DNA of 64,000 nucleotides from a virus. The notes beneath the pieces were generated by a model, which worked only from the letters and a program-made list of their open reading frames with translations, searched no databases and was not told where the DNA came from. A program made the translations under genes and the position numbers. The stretch spans positions 1 to 64,000 of IMG/VR virus record IMGVR_UViG_3300047393_000086; one strand, given 5' to 3'. This document shows positions 47,410 to 57,009 of this stretch, in pieces. Position 1 is the first letter of the stretch, and each line of letters opens with the position of its first letter.

Positions 47410-48207
47410 TTATTTATCTATTTTATTTTTACAATTGTCAAAATGCCATTGTTTCATTGCATATAATCCACCAGTCTTTTCACAATGAGGACATTTAACT
47501 ATAGGAGCTTTTCCTGTATTTTTACCTTTCTTAGAATTTGATATTTTAAGTCTGGTTTCATCAGATCTTTTTTTATCTTTCCAATATTTTGGATTATTAT
47601 CTCCTATCTTAGACATTGACATTTTTTCCTTTGATTCTTTACTATGTGTTTTACCTTTAAAGACACTAACCATTCCTTTTTTACCATTAGAAATGTTTTG
47701 TATTGATTCTTCAGATCTTTTGCCAGAGGCATTATTATTACCTAATAATGAATTTGAAATTTTGTTTTTTTCATCTTCTGTTCTAACTCTATTCCTTGAC
47801 TGCCATAATAGATTTTCTTTGGCGTTTTGACTTATACCTCTATCCTTACTTGCCTTTCCTATTTTTATTTTCGATGATTCTGTATGCGTTTTTCCAGTAA
47901 AATCAATTCCAGATGAAGTTTGCGTTTGTAAATTATAAAACATTGAATTGTTTCCTACATCATACATTTTATGTAACTCTATTTCATGTTCTAAAGCATC
48001 TATTCTATTATCAAATATTTTTAGAACATCATACTCGAATCTTTCTGGATTGACATGTTGTTCTTTAATAAATTCTTGATTTGAACTGCTCGAAAAGTAT
48101 AGAAATCCTATATCATGATGTGGTTCTATCTCTGAAGACCTAACCCCTATATACTTTTTATTAGTTAGCAAATTAGTAATTATGTATGTGTAATGGTATT
48201 TTTTCAT
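47410..48207 (-). CDS. GIY-YIG homing endonuclease
   Basis: The GIY-YIG core is HYTYIITNLLTNKKYIGVRS at residues 4-23. A glutamate-bearing helix follows (RIDALEHEIELHKMYDV). NUMOD3-like motifs repeat through the C terminus (GKTHTESSKIKIGKASKD, GKTHSKESKEKMSMSKIG and RRSDETRLKISNSKKG-type) and a zinc-finger-like end KCPHCEKTGG. It inserts between gp46 and gp15. It is a second member of the same type as the gene at 3066. Confidence 0.87.
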   Translation of the reverse strand: MKKYHYTYIITNLLTNKKYIGVRSSEIEPHHDIGFLYFSSSSNQEFIKEQHVNPERFEYDVLKIFDNRIDALEHEIELHKMYDVGNNSMFYNLQTQTSSGIDFTGKTHTESSKIKIGKASKDRGISQNAKENLLWQSRNRVRTEDEKNKISNSLLGNNNASGKRSEESIQNISNGKKGMVSVFKGKTHSKESKEKMSMSKIGDNNPKYWKDKKRSDETRLKISNSKKGKNTGKAPIVKCPHCEKTGGLYAMKQWHFDNCKNKIDK

Positions 48208-48209
48208 AT

Positions 48210-48219
48210 ACTATATATC
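48210..48219 (-). promoter_or_regulatory. putative late promoter box
   Basis: GATATATAGT occurs on the minus strand just before the GIY-YIG start, the same variant as for the HNH gene at 730. Confidence 0.4.
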
Positions 48220-48255
48220 CATATTATACCTTGTAACTTGCCATTTAGTATATCA

Positions 48256-49929
48256 TTATTCTATAGATTCAATATCAAACTTTGAGAATCCATTTTCTCT
48301 ATAGATTTGCACTTTTTTATCGAATAATTCATGAGGCAATACAGTATGGTTAATGATAAAACAATTTATTTTGCTCTCTTTAATTACTTGACTAAGAATT
48401 TTAAGAATATTATGGATTCCATCGGCATCAACTGAACTTAATAACTCATCTAAGAACAATAAATTTAATTGTGGAAATCTTAATTTAAGAATCTTAATAA
48501 TTGCAATGATTACGATAAAATCTGCCTTCTTACGCTCTCCTGTTGAGAGTGTTAAAGGATTAATCTCTTCTCCTAAATGATTAATAATACAATTGAACTT
48601 TTCATCAAAACGAATATGGAAATGTAGGTGCATTGTTTGCGTCATTAAGGCAATATTCGCATTAAGTCCTGGTAAGATAGTTTTGATTGCTAAATTCTTA
48701 ACACCATCCTCTCCAAGTACTTCCTCAATCATTTCTAAGAAACCAAAATCAACAGCTTTTGTATCTTTTAGTGTTCCTTTCTCAAGTTCCTGTTTTTCAA
48801 AGTCGCTGATGATTTGTTCTAAATGAGAGAAATCAGCAGTACCCTTAATTGCCTCTTTGATTTTAATCAATTCGGATTTTAAGTTTCTAATGTTTGTATT
48901 TAATGTCGAAACTTTGTCTTGAACTGCTCTATCTTTAGTTCTTAAATCAATTATGCTTTCTTTAATGTTTGTAACTTCTCCACTAACTTTTTCTAGACGT
49001 TGAGGAATTGATTCAATTTCCTTTTCAAGTTCGCATTTTCTGTCAATATGAAATTCTCCGCTCAGTTCACTTTCGCAAGTTGGACATGTATTATTTTCAT
49101 ACAATTCCAATTTCTTTTTTAATTCAGCCAATTTGAATTTTAACTCAGATTCAGCTGATTGTTTTGTTTGTAAATCTGAAGTGAAATTTCCTAGACTCTG
49201 CGATATTTTAGTTTGAGCCTCTTCAAGCTTCTTTTTATTATCGTCATATTTAATTAATGAATCTTTAAGCTCTTGAATTTTTTGCTTGTCTTTTTCTTGG
49301 CTTTCCTCCATTAATTGTTCAAGCTTTTCTTTAACCGAAGCTATATTCTCATTAATTTGAGACAATTCTCTGGTAAAAGAATCAATGTCTCCTTTAAGAA
49401 CTCTTCTCTCCTCTTTGATCGCATTTTGCATTTCATTAAGAATAGAGAATCCAAACATTTTATCAATGATCTGTCTTTTATCACTATTACTCATTGTCAA
49501 AAATGATTTAAAATCATTGACTGAAAGAATAATAATGTTTTTGAATACATGGTATGGGATTCCGAAGATTTCCTCTTCTAGATAATCTTGAACTGATTTT
49601 TTACCAGCTTTATCGAATTCGATTCCATTAAGATATACTTTAAAAATACCAGGTGCCAGACCTCTTTCAATAATAACTTGAGTTGCTTTACATTGTAATT
49701 TAATACGTACCCAAAGTTCTTTATTGATTCTATTTGGTAAGTCATTTAACTTAACACCTTCAACTTTACCGTAAAGAGCAAAAACTATCGCGTTAGCAAT
49801 AGTTGTTTTACCTTCTCCGTTTTTTCCTAATGTTAAAAATAACTCTGATTTATCTTCATCGAATTCTATCTTTTGAATCTTATTTCCATAAGAAGCAAAG
49901 TTTTTTAATTCTATGCTCTGTATTTTCAT
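48256..49929 (-). CDS. 46: recombination nuclease subunit (gp46, Rad50-like)
   Basis: A 557-residue SMC-like ATPase: Walker A GKNGEGKTTIANAI near the N terminus, two long coiled-coil arms, a zinc hook CPTCESEL near the centre, the ABC signature LSTGERKKADF and Walker B LLFLDELLSSVDADG. It works with gp47 to process DNA ends for recombination-dependent replication. It starts four bases after gp47 stops. Confidence 0.93.
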   Translation of the reverse strand: MKIQSIELKNFASYGNKIQKIEFDEDKSELFLTLGKNGEGKTTIANAIVFALYGKVEGVKLNDLPNRINKELWVRIKLQCKATQVIIERGLAPGIFKVYLNGIEFDKAGKKSVQDYLEEEIFGIPYHVFKNIIILSVNDFKSFLTMSNSDKRQIIDKMFGFSILNEMQNAIKEERRVLKGDIDSFTRELSQINENIASVKEKLEQLMEESQEKDKQKIQELKDSLIKYDDNKKKLEEAQTKISQSLGNFTSDLQTKQSAESELKFKLAELKKKLELYENNTCPTCESELSGEFHIDRKCELEKEIESIPQRLEKVSGEVTNIKESIIDLRTKDRAVQDKVSTLNTNIRNLKSELIKIKEAIKGTADFSHLEQIISDFEKQELEKGTLKDTKAVDFGFLEMIEEVLGEDGVKNLAIKTILPGLNANIALMTQTMHLHFHIRFDEKFNCIINHLGEEINPLTLSTGERKKADFIVIIAIIKILKLRFPQLNLLFLDELLSSVDADGIHNILKILSQVIKESKINCFIINHTVLPHELFDKKVQIYRENGFSKFDIESIE

Positions 49930-49932
49930 ATG

Positions 49933-51045
49933 TTAATCCGTTTGGTTATTATATGCATGAAAGTCATGGAGTTTCTTTAATCTGTCTTTAATTTGATTTT
50001 TAGTATTTTCATCATGCATTAAACTATCGACATATACATTACATAAATGCAGAATGTTATAGTTTTTGTAAAGGTCTTCAATTTGATCCATGTCATATTC
50101 GTCCTCTCCTAAAAATGTATCTTGCTCATAAATATTTGGATCGATTTTTCGACTAATCTTTTGTACTTTATTAATTAATCTTGAAAGAGCAGATGTTGTT
50201 GCAATATTTGATGGAACATAAAGGTCAACATAATTATTTCTAATTGCATCTTTAAATTCACCAAGAGGTGTATTATATAGCTGGGTTAGATTGAACTTAA
50301 CAAACTTTGGTGATATTGTGTTCTCAAAGAAAGTTTCCTGCATGTCTTCTAAGTTAACCAGGTCAAACCCTTTGGTATTGTCCATGTCGGATCTAGTTAA
50401 TTCGTATGGAGTACCAACCATTCTAAGTTTACCTCTTCTTTGACGATAATGGATATGTCCAGAATAAACTGCATCAAATCTATCGTATGAAGATGCTTCA
50501 ACTCCATGAAAATTATCTACCTTCTTATTTAATTTAATACCTCTAACTTCAGAGTGGCAGAATACAATACTAGATTCTGGATATTCTCCAAGAGTTTCTA
50601 GTTCATGCTCCATGTCTCTTCTCCATGGCATTAGTAGAACTTTTCTACCTCCCCATGTAAATTCCTGAGGATTTTTGTAAATCGCAACATTTGGAATCCA
50701 TTTCAAAGCATCGATTGAACTTACTTCATTACTCTTTTTAGCCCAAATATCATGGTTACCACAAATAACATGTGTTGGTAAAATATTACCTAATCTTTCA
50801 AAAAGATCGATTGAATAATGAAGTACTTTGATGTTGACACTTTGTCTGTTATCGAATGCATCTCCAACTTGAACCAATATATCTCCATCTTCGTAGTTTT
50901 CTAATAAGGTTGGAATGAATTGATTGTCGTAGAAATCTTTTTGCATTTCTAGCCATTCCAAAGAACTTGAACGTACTCCTAAGTGCATATCACCTAAGAT
51001 CCAAATTCTTTTAACTGGTTTGTCTAATATTGCTTGTTCGATCAT
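49933..51045 (-). CDS. 47: recombination nuclease subunit (gp47, Mre11-like)
   Basis: A 370-residue metallophosphoesterase with intact motifs: WILGDMHLGVRS, VGDAFDNRQS, VICGNHDIWA, FCHSEVRG and YSGHIHYRQRR. These bind two manganese ions, in contrast to the degraded motifs of the protein at 14259. It is the partner of gp46. Confidence 0.93.
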   Translation of the reverse strand: MIEQAILDKPVKRIWILGDMHLGVRSSSLEWLEMQKDFYDNQFIPTLLENYEDGDILVQVGDAFDNRQSVNIKVLHYSIDLFERLGNILPTHVICGNHDIWAKKSNEVSSIDALKWIPNVAIYKNPQEFTWGGRKVLLMPWRRDMEHELETLGEYPESSIVFCHSEVRGIKLNKKVDNFHGVEASSYDRFDAVYSGHIHYRQRRGKLRMVGTPYELTRSDMDNTKGFDLVNLEDMQETFFENTISPKFVKFNLTQLYNTPLGEFKDAIRNNYVDLYVPSNIATTSALSRLINKVQKISRKIDPNIYEQDTFLGEDEYDMDQIEDLYKNYNILHLCNVYVDSLMHDENTKNQIKDRLKKLHDFHAYNNQTD

Positions 51046-51049
51046 AGTG

Positions 51050-51493
51050 TTAGAATAATCTATTTATATTCTTTTTCTTTAGTACGTTTGTTTTACGGTC
51101 AAGAGTTTCAATTAACTCTTCTTTGAATTTGTTTCCAAGTGATTGGTAGAATTTTGTTGGATTAATGTTAAAATAATCACATAATTCTGAAAACACTTCG
51201 ATGATTGAATGGTTTGGTCTTAACTCATCTGAAATAAATTCATAGATCTCGTTAATTTCAATCTTTTTTAATTTGGTGGTTTGATTAAACTCACTAATAT
51301 CATTAAAGTGTTTGAATCTTGAAGATTCAATTAGTTCATGAATTTTATCAACAATGATTTTACTTTCAATCTTGTCTTCTTCATCACGATTATCTGTGTA
51401 ACTTGGTGCAATTTCAAATGAAAATGTAGGATCCATTTCAAATTCGCTCTCTTCAAATGTATTGTCGAATATTTTATCTCTTTGTGTTCTCAT
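51050..51493 (-). CDS. hypothetical protein between gp47 and helicase (147 aa)
   Basis: The N terminus is acidic, and the C-terminal half is helical and basic (LRPNHSIIEVFSELCDYFNINPTKFYQSLGNKFKEELIETLDRKTNV). No family was recognised. It overlaps the helicase by one base and gp47 begins four bases after it, so it belongs to the replication operon. Confidence 0.6.
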   Translation of the reverse strand: MRTQRDKIFDNTFEESEFEMDPTFSFEIAPSYTDNRDEEDKIESKIIVDKIHELIESSRFKHFNDISEFNQTTKLKKIEINEIYEFISDELRPNHSIIEVFSELCDYFNINPTKFYQSLGNKFKEELIETLDRKTNVLKKKNINRLF

Positions 51494-52806
51494 TATAAAT
51501 TGTGTATATTTGAATTTGTAACATCGTCGGTTTCAGTAAGTCTCATGTATTGATAGTTAATGTCTAATCGACATTTTACTCCTTTACCTTCTCCATCTCT
51601 AATTTTTAGTACTTTAAGCCAGTATTCGCTACTTGCTCTCATTAAATCATCTTGAATAATTCCAAGCATTAAATCGGCAGTATGTGAAAGTCCTGCAGAT
51701 TCTGCAACGTCTCCCATTCCAATGTCGCTTGAATTATAATTGTTACGATTAATTTGGGTTGCTGTAACAATCAACCAACCATTTCTTACTCCCATCGCTC
51801 TTAAATCTTCGGCAATTTGCTTAATTTTAAGGTACATGTTTTCAGAGTTTGGATTTCTGTAGTTTGCTAAGATGTTAATGTAGTCAATTACAATACATCC
51901 TAACTTTATTTTTCTTTCCTCTTCAATTTGTTTTAAATAGGCTTCAATATCTAATACAGTTGCTTGTGATGTTGGAAATTGTTTTACAAATAACTGTCCT
52001 GGTGGAGTTAATCCATCACCAACATTTTCAAGCTTTCTTTTAATTAAATCTTTGTTCTTTGCTTTATCTTCATATTCGCTCATTGGAATTGTCAATAAAT
52101 TGGCTCCGATTCTTTTAAGAACTTTATGAGCTGCCATTTCCGCGGAAACAAATGCAGTGTTTACACCCATTTTAACAAAGTTTGCAGCATCATTTGCTAA
52201 ATAAATGGACTTACCAATGTTTTGCTCTCCAACATAAACTACTAATGAACCATCTTTGTCATATCCACCAGAAAGTAATCTGTCAAGAAACGAATATCCG
52301 CTCGAGATTTTTTGTCTACCTTCTTGATAGTGGTCATCTGCATTAAAGAAATCAAGACCTAGATCTGAATTAAATACAATTGAGTTTCTATCATTAATTA
52401 AAGTTTTAACTTTAGAGATAATTGACTCAACATTATCGGGATTAACATCAGTTGTTTTAATGTACTCGATAGTATCAATCAGGGTGTTGTCGAATGTTCG
52501 CCATTTAATCCAAGCTTCTGCTGTTGATATTAACCACTCATCGTCATATTGAGTCAGATCAGTGTTGTAAACCATCTCGATGATTGAATCTTCTACCTTG
52601 CCTTTAAATTTAGGACTTTGTACTAAGATTTTCATTTGCTCCGACTTTGGAGTTTCATGAAACTTCTCATGGAACTTAGTCGCTAGGAAATGCATTGTAT
52701 CGATTTCTTCTGATGTGTAGAAGCCTTTATGTATTTTCTCTAAGTACTTTGGTTTTGCCAAAGATAATTTAAAGAATATTTTTTCAAAATCTTGTCCGAA
52801 TTTCAT
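51493..52806 (-). CDS. 41: replicative DNA helicase (gp41, DnaB-like)
   Basis: A 437-residue RecA-fold helicase. Walker A is VYVGEQNIGKSI, followed by FVSAEMAAHKVLKRI, IKLGCIVIDYINILANY with the Walker B Asp, and GWLIVTATQINRNNY. It unwinds the lagging strand at the fork. Confidence 0.93.
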   Translation of the reverse strand: MKFGQDFEKIFFKLSLAKPKYLEKIHKGFYTSEEIDTMHFLATKFHEKFHETPKSEQMKILVQSPKFKGKVEDSIIEMVYNTDLTQYDDEWLISTAEAWIKWRTFDNTLIDTIEYIKTTDVNPDNVESIISKVKTLINDRNSIVFNSDLGLDFFNADDHYQEGRQKISSGYSFLDRLLSGGYDKDGSLVVYVGEQNIGKSIYLANDAANFVKMGVNTAFVSAEMAAHKVLKRIGANLLTIPMSEYEDKAKNKDLIKRKLENVGDGLTPPGQLFVKQFPTSQATVLDIEAYLKQIEEERKIKLGCIVIDYINILANYRNPNSENMYLKIKQIAEDLRAMGVRNGWLIVTATQINRNNYNSSDIGMGDVAESAGLSHTADLMLGIIQDDLMRASSEYWLKVLKIRDGEGKGVKCRLDINYQYMRLTETDDVTNSNIHNL

Positions 52807-52849
52807 TTATTTTTGTTTTTAATTATAGAGAAAAAACCTATTAAGTTTC

Positions 52850-53161
52850 CTATTGAAATGGGTTTATCAATATTTTATAGGCTTCTTTGCCCTCTTCAAA
52901 ATTCGTTTGCTCTAATAATCCTAATTGAATTGCTTTCTCTAGTCCCTTTTCTGCATTTTCTACCTTACCACATGAATGATAATTCAATAACGAATGTTTA
53001 GTAAAATTGTTTCTTGGACGGTCTGGTCTTTTAAGACTTTCAACTACATAAATATGAATAATGTCAAAGGGATCCGGAAAGTTTTCCAACTCTTCTTGGA
53101 TCCCTAAAACATATTTTATTGGTAGTTTATCTTCGTTTAGTATCGTAAGATTTACTTCCAT
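52850..53161 (-). CDS. hypothetical protein (103 aa)
   Basis: An acidic soluble protein (NEDKLPIKYVLGIQEELENFPDPFDIIHIYVVESLKRPDRPRN) between UvsX and the helicase. It does not resemble T4 gp59 or other loader proteins known to me, though its position would suit a helicase accessory role. Confidence 0.55.
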   Translation of the reverse strand: MEVNLTILNEDKLPIKYVLGIQEELENFPDPFDIIHIYVVESLKRPDRPRNNFTKHSLLNYHSCGKVENAEKGLEKAIQLGLLEQTNFEEGKEAYKILINPFQ

Positions 53162-53162
53162 A

Positions 53163-54281
53163 TTATTCCATAGTTAAATCTTGGTCTAATAGTTCTCCAA
53201 TTTCATTGTCAATACTATCAAGTTCAGTGTTATAATTAAATAGTGGTTTAATATAAGCGTTGATTGTCTCTAAAACCTCTTTTGTAAATACTTTCTCTGT
53301 AAAGAATTCAGAGTTTGGTACAACCTCATCTAAATGTTTACAAATCCATCCTCTTGCTGTTGCTTTTGGAGTTTTAACACCTTTCTCAATAGAACCTCTT
53401 GTAATTCCACAAATATCCCATGTAGCATATTGTTCTAATCCAACATAAGGGTTCATACCTTTAGTAAAATCTAAATGGAATTTAATTGGATGTGGTTTTG
53501 CAAAACGATTCTTATCAGGCTTTGCAGTAACGATGATGCCAACCTTTTCAGCACCGTCCTTCAATTGTGCTTTATTTAACATAAGAACTATTGAAGCAGC
53601 GTATTCAGGTCCTGTACCACCACCAGCAACTTGACGTGAGATAAAATCTTGAGTCTGATACGTGTGGTTAGTAAATAAGAATGGAATCTTTAAATCAGCT
53701 AATGGAGTCATAATAATTCTAAAGATTGACTTTAAAATTTTTGAACGAGTCATATCTGCCTTTTCACTTCCAGTTGCAGCATCTTCAATTTCTTTTGCAG
53801 TTGCAAGGTTACCAGCTGAATCCAAGATAATCATAATCTTTGGAATCTCTCCGCCTTTTCTTTTAACTTCCTGCATTTTTTGAGTAATTGAAGTAATTGA
53901 AGTTCTAAATTCTTGTACTGTATTTACTGGTTGATAATTGACTTTAGTTGTGTCAATACCAAACTTTAACATTTGATCTTTATCGACTGCAGCTTCTGAA
54001 TCATAGTAGATTACGTAGTAACCCATATTAATTGCCTCTCGAACTGAATTCAGTGTCAAGAAAGTTTTACCAGTTCCTGAAGGTCCAGCAATAGAACAAG
54101 ATCTATTATTTGGCCATCCACCGAATAGACTTCCAGATAAACATGCGTTTAAATGAAAGTTTCCAGTATGAATCCATTCAGTAACTTCAGAGAAGTCTGA
54201 TTTATCCATAACAGATCCTAGTGGATTTAACCCTGCTAATTCTGAGTTTAGGTCGTCAAATGTAAATTTATTTTTTGCCAT
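53163..54281 (-). CDS. uvsX: UvsX RecA-like recombinase
   Basis: The ATG at 54281 (MAKNKFTFDDLNSEL) is favoured over one 39 bases upstream that lies in the preceding gene. RecA-fold motifs include Walker A AGPSGTGKTFLTL, MIILDSAGNLA and FLFTNHTYQTQDFISRQVAGG. It pairs and exchanges homologous DNA strands. Confidence 0.93.
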   Translation of the reverse strand: MAKNKFTFDDLNSELAGLNPLGSVMDKSDFSEVTEWIHTGNFHLNACLSGSLFGGWPNNRSCSIAGPSGTGKTFLTLNSVREAINMGYYVIYYDSEAAVDKDQMLKFGIDTTKVNYQPVNTVQEFRTSITSITQKMQEVKRKGGEIPKIMIILDSAGNLATAKEIEDAATGSEKADMTRSKILKSIFRIIMTPLADLKIPFLFTNHTYQTQDFISRQVAGGGTGPEYAASIVLMLNKAQLKDGAEKVGIIVTAKPDKNRFAKPHPIKFHLDFTKGMNPYVGLEQYATWDICGITRGSIEKGVKTPKATARGWICKHLDEVVPNSEFFTEKVFTKEVLETINAYIKPLFNYNTELDSIDNEIGELLDQDLTME

Positions 54282-54459
54282 TTTTAAATTTTTTTGTTTC
54301 AAATTGTCTAAGATCCTCAAGTTCCGTTAGTAGTCCTTGAGTTTCATATTGTATTAATGTCATTTGCTTTTGAAGAGTTTCAAGTCTTTCATTGATTCTT
54401 TTATAGCTTTGAATGAATCTGTTTTGTTCTTCGCTGATGTTTTCGATGTCTATACTCAT
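54268..54459 (-). CDS. small coiled-coil protein (63 aa)
   Basis: Nearly all of it is heptad-like: QNRFIQSYKRINERLETLQKQMTLIQYETQGLLTELEDL. The basic C terminus (KKFKNGKK) overlaps the UvsX start by 14 bases. No family was recognised; a UvsX or polymerase partner is possible from position. Confidence 0.55.
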   Translation of the reverse strand: MSIDIENISEEQNRFIQSYKRINERLETLQKQMTLIQYETQGLLTELEDLRQFETKKFKNGKK

Positions 54460-54460
54460 A

Positions 54461-55657
54461 TTAAAATAATGATGTTGAATAAATTAAGTTTCTATTTAAC
54501 GTGTGTAATCCAACTGCCGTAAGAACCCTGTTCAATGGATCAATTACACTTTTTTCAAATTGCATTTCATAATCAACTTGAGGTGCAATTTCATAAGGAT
54601 GTGCTCCTGGTTGGTATGCAAATATTTCGCAAGTTCCATGTTTACAATGGTACAATTTTAATTTTTCACCATTACCAATCATTTTGTATTTGTTCTTAAA
54701 CTTAGGATTCTGATTCATTAAGAAATTATAGAATCCTGCAGCTTTAACATTAGGAGGACATTTTAAACCATACTGAAATTCAATAGTGTCATCAACAATA
54801 TACTTTTCAATATTGTTAGTTCTTTTATTAAAACAAATTTCATCAATACTTGCTAATTGAAATTCTTTCTTACATTGTTTCAAATAATCTACTAATCTTT
54901 TTAATAAAGACGCTGTAGGTTTTTCTGAAAGAATCAATTTAAGAATCTCAGTTAATTGCTTTCTTGCAAGTGCTGGAGTTGAACTTTGAATTGTATCAAA
55001 TCCAATAGTTTTAACCTTCTTTAATGATGGATATCGATCGTCAATTCCGATTTTATCTTCCCATGCAATATTTTGAAGATACTTTTTCTTAGCTAACCAA
55101 ATTCCAGAGTATGCAATAGTTTCTAATTCAAACGTAAGGAAATTCTCGGTATTTGTTGCTTCAGCATATTTTTCCATACACTTAAAGATATATTCTTTAA
55201 GTCTAAAGTTATAAAGTTTCATAATGAATTGGTCAATTGATAGCTTTTCTTCAAGCCATTCAATAGATTCATACATCTCTTGAAACTGTACGTAACATGA
55301 ATCGGTATCAATATAGATAACTGAAGGTTTTACCAGCTTGTTTTTAATTTCTATATTGAAATATTCATGAACTGCTTTGTCTTTAATCCAAAACTCCTGA
55401 AAATATTTGTTAAGAATCTTTTCAGAATATAGAATCGCAGATTGACCCTGTAATGTGATTGATTCTGCGATATCTATATTAAAAAAGTGAAACCATTTGT
55501 TTCCAAATGCGCCGTAAATCGAGTTAAGCATTACTTTTACTGCTTGTTCGTATGCGGTATATTTGGCTGACAACATAGAATAATGCTCAACCAAGATTTT
55601 AATCTCGTCTTTTGTTAGATCGTCTTCTGGTTTTAGTATTAATTCTTCGATTGTCAT
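54461..55657 (-). CDS. 43B: DNA polymerase, C-terminal part (gp43 split)
   Basis: This chain holds the second half of a family B polymerase. Motif B is KVMLNSIYGAFGNKW (residues about 42-56) and motif C YIDTDSCYVQF at about 115-125, with the catalytic Asp pair. The fingers and thumb follow (FNIDIAESITLQGQ, then DTIQSSTPALARKQL). It lacks motif A and the exonuclease domain, which are coded at 62379-63776. The end NRNLIYSTSLF resembles a clamp-interacting tail. Two polypeptides must associate to make the active enzyme. Confidence 0.92.
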   Translation of the reverse strand: MTIEELILKPEDDLTKDEIKILVEHYSMLSAKYTAYEQAVKVMLNSIYGAFGNKWFHFFNIDIAESITLQGQSAILYSEKILNKYFQEFWIKDKAVHEYFNIEIKNKLVKPSVIYIDTDSCYVQFQEMYESIEWLEEKLSIDQFIMKLYNFRLKEYIFKCMEKYAEATNTENFLTFELETIAYSGIWLAKKKYLQNIAWEDKIGIDDRYPSLKKVKTIGFDTIQSSTPALARKQLTEILKLILSEKPTASLLKRLVDYLKQCKKEFQLASIDEICFNKRTNNIEKYIVDDTIEFQYGLKCPPNVKAAGFYNFLMNQNPKFKNKYKMIGNGEKLKLYHCKHGTCEIFAYQPGAHPYEIAPQVDYEMQFEKSVIDPLNRVLTAVGLHTLNRNLIYSTSLF

Positions 55658-55660
55658 AAT

Positions 55661-56416
55661 TTATTCAGCGGTTTGGCAAGTTGCAATTGTTAATAATGTT
55701 TCAGAATCTTTTGAGCGTAATACTACTCTGTTATCCATAACATTTGCTGAATAATCCTCTTTGTCTAAAAGAGCTAAATATTTTTTGAATAAGGTAACAT
55801 CCTTACCGTTTTCTCCTTCGAAACCATCAGTAACTAAGTAGTTGTAAGTTTTACCTTTCATTCTTACACCATCTTTATTAGTAGTGATAGTGAAAGTCTC
55901 TTCTTTGTCTAATCCGAATAGGGAACGAACTTTAGAAGTTGCAGTATAATCCATGTCAAATACATAGTTTGCTGCGTCAATATTAAAGATTGCTTGGATT
56001 TGAGAATCTGTTAAATCTTTGTAACCTAATGAAGGCTCGGAACAAGCTAATTTAATTTCTAACTCATTGTTAAAAATACGGAATTCAGTTGCTACGAAAT
56101 CTTCATCATTTTCTACGAATTCAATTTCTGCCTGAACATTACCAAACTCAAACTGCTTAAATGCATCAGTTAAACGAGAAGCATCAAAGAAAGCGATCTT
56201 TAATTCTTTAGTTGTACTAATTGCTCCTTCTTCTAATTGGAATACTTGTCCAACTGGAACTCTGTGATGTTTTACTGCATCTCTTTGTGGAAGATATGCT
56301 GAAGCTTGAATTACTCCATCCTTAATTTTAAAGTAAATGAATGTGTCAATTACTTTAAGTCGATTCACAAAACCGATGAAATTGTTTTGGTCTACTTTGT
56401 CAATGCTAATTTTCAT
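55661..56416 (-). CDS. 45: sliding clamp (gp45-like)
   Basis: This 251-residue protein (T4 gp45 is 228) has the repeat layout of a clamp: DAKLKLKDGVIQASAYLPQRDA-type strands near the N terminus (KDGVIQASAYLPQRDAVKHHRVP), TTKELKIAFFDASRLTDAFKQFEFGNVQ in the middle, and TITTNKDGVRMKGKTYNYLVTDGFEG at the end. It forms a trimeric ring that holds the polymerase on DNA and, in T4, activates gp55 transcription. Confidence 0.88.
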   Translation of the reverse strand: MKISIDKVDQNNFIGFVNRLKVIDTFIYFKIKDGVIQASAYLPQRDAVKHHRVPVGQVFQLEEGAISTTKELKIAFFDASRLTDAFKQFEFGNVQAEIEFVENDEDFVATEFRIFNNELEIKLACSEPSLGYKDLTDSQIQAIFNIDAANYVFDMDYTATSKVRSLFGLDKEETFTITTNKDGVRMKGKTYNYLVTDGFEGENGKDVTLFKKYLALLDKEDYSANVMDNRVVLRSKDSETLLTIATCQTAE

Positions 56417-56482
56417 GTGCTAATATTTATAAATTTAATTATTTAAGTATTATAAGGGGTATTAGCATTTTGTTTCACATAA

Positions 56483-56512
56483 AAAAACCTGCTACAAAGT
56501 AACAGGTTTTTG
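56483..56512 (-). terminator. hairpin terminator
   Basis: The stem AAAACCTG/CAGGTTTT is followed on the minus strand by seven T. It separates the internal-protein genes from the clamp gene. Confidence 0.75.
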
Positions 56513-56562
56513 TTGAAACTCTTAAGAGTCGGTCCTCCGATTCTATCCTGAGGAGTGGTTCT

Positions 56563-56991
56563 TTATTTACTTCCTACTGATTTATCTTTAAATTTTATAT
56601 ATTTTCTAGCGACCATGAATCTAATAAATTCATAGATGTCTTTTGGAGCTTCTGCGGTACCATTAGAATCCGTAACACTAGCGATCCATTTACCGTCTTT
56701 AAACTGATAAGTCCATGTTGCGCCTCCGAATTTAGTTGTTAATATACCATCTTGTATTGATTTTTCTTTTACTTGAATACCAAGATCTCTTAATGCCGAT
56801 GCAGCATTTGTTAGAATTTCGGTAGAATACTCTGATGCATTTGAAATAACAGTTTGGTTATCTTTCCATTCTGCAGAAGCTCCAGTAGATCCGCTATATC
56901 TTCCAATAGATCTTCCATTTCCTGCTGCGGATTGAAGAGCCATGTCATTGGATTCATCAATAAATTGTTCAAATAGTTTAATGTGTTTCAT
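56563..56991 (-). CDS. internal protein with capsid-targeting leader, unknown function (142 aa)
   Basis: It starts MKHIKLFEQFIDESND, a clear leader with a cut predicted after DE at residue 13. The mature protein contains ALQSAAGNGRSIGRYSGSTGASAEWKDN and a beta-rich C terminus (FGGATWTYQFKDGKWIASVTDSNG). No family was recognised. It follows a second leader protein at 57010 and shares its promoter. Confidence 0.62.
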   Translation of the reverse strand: MKHIKLFEQFIDESNDMALQSAAGNGRSIGRYSGSTGASAEWKDNQTVISNASEYSTEILTNAASALRDLGIQVKEKSIQDGILTTKFGGATWTYQFKDGKWIASVTDSNGTAEAPKDIYEFIRFMVARKYIKFKDKSVGSK

Positions 56992-57009
56992 AATTTTTTT
57001 TGCTTTATA

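Noticed and set aside
47391-48256. A group I intron around the second GIY-YIG gene
   Set aside because: It lies between complete genes (gp15-like and gp46), neither of which is interrupted.
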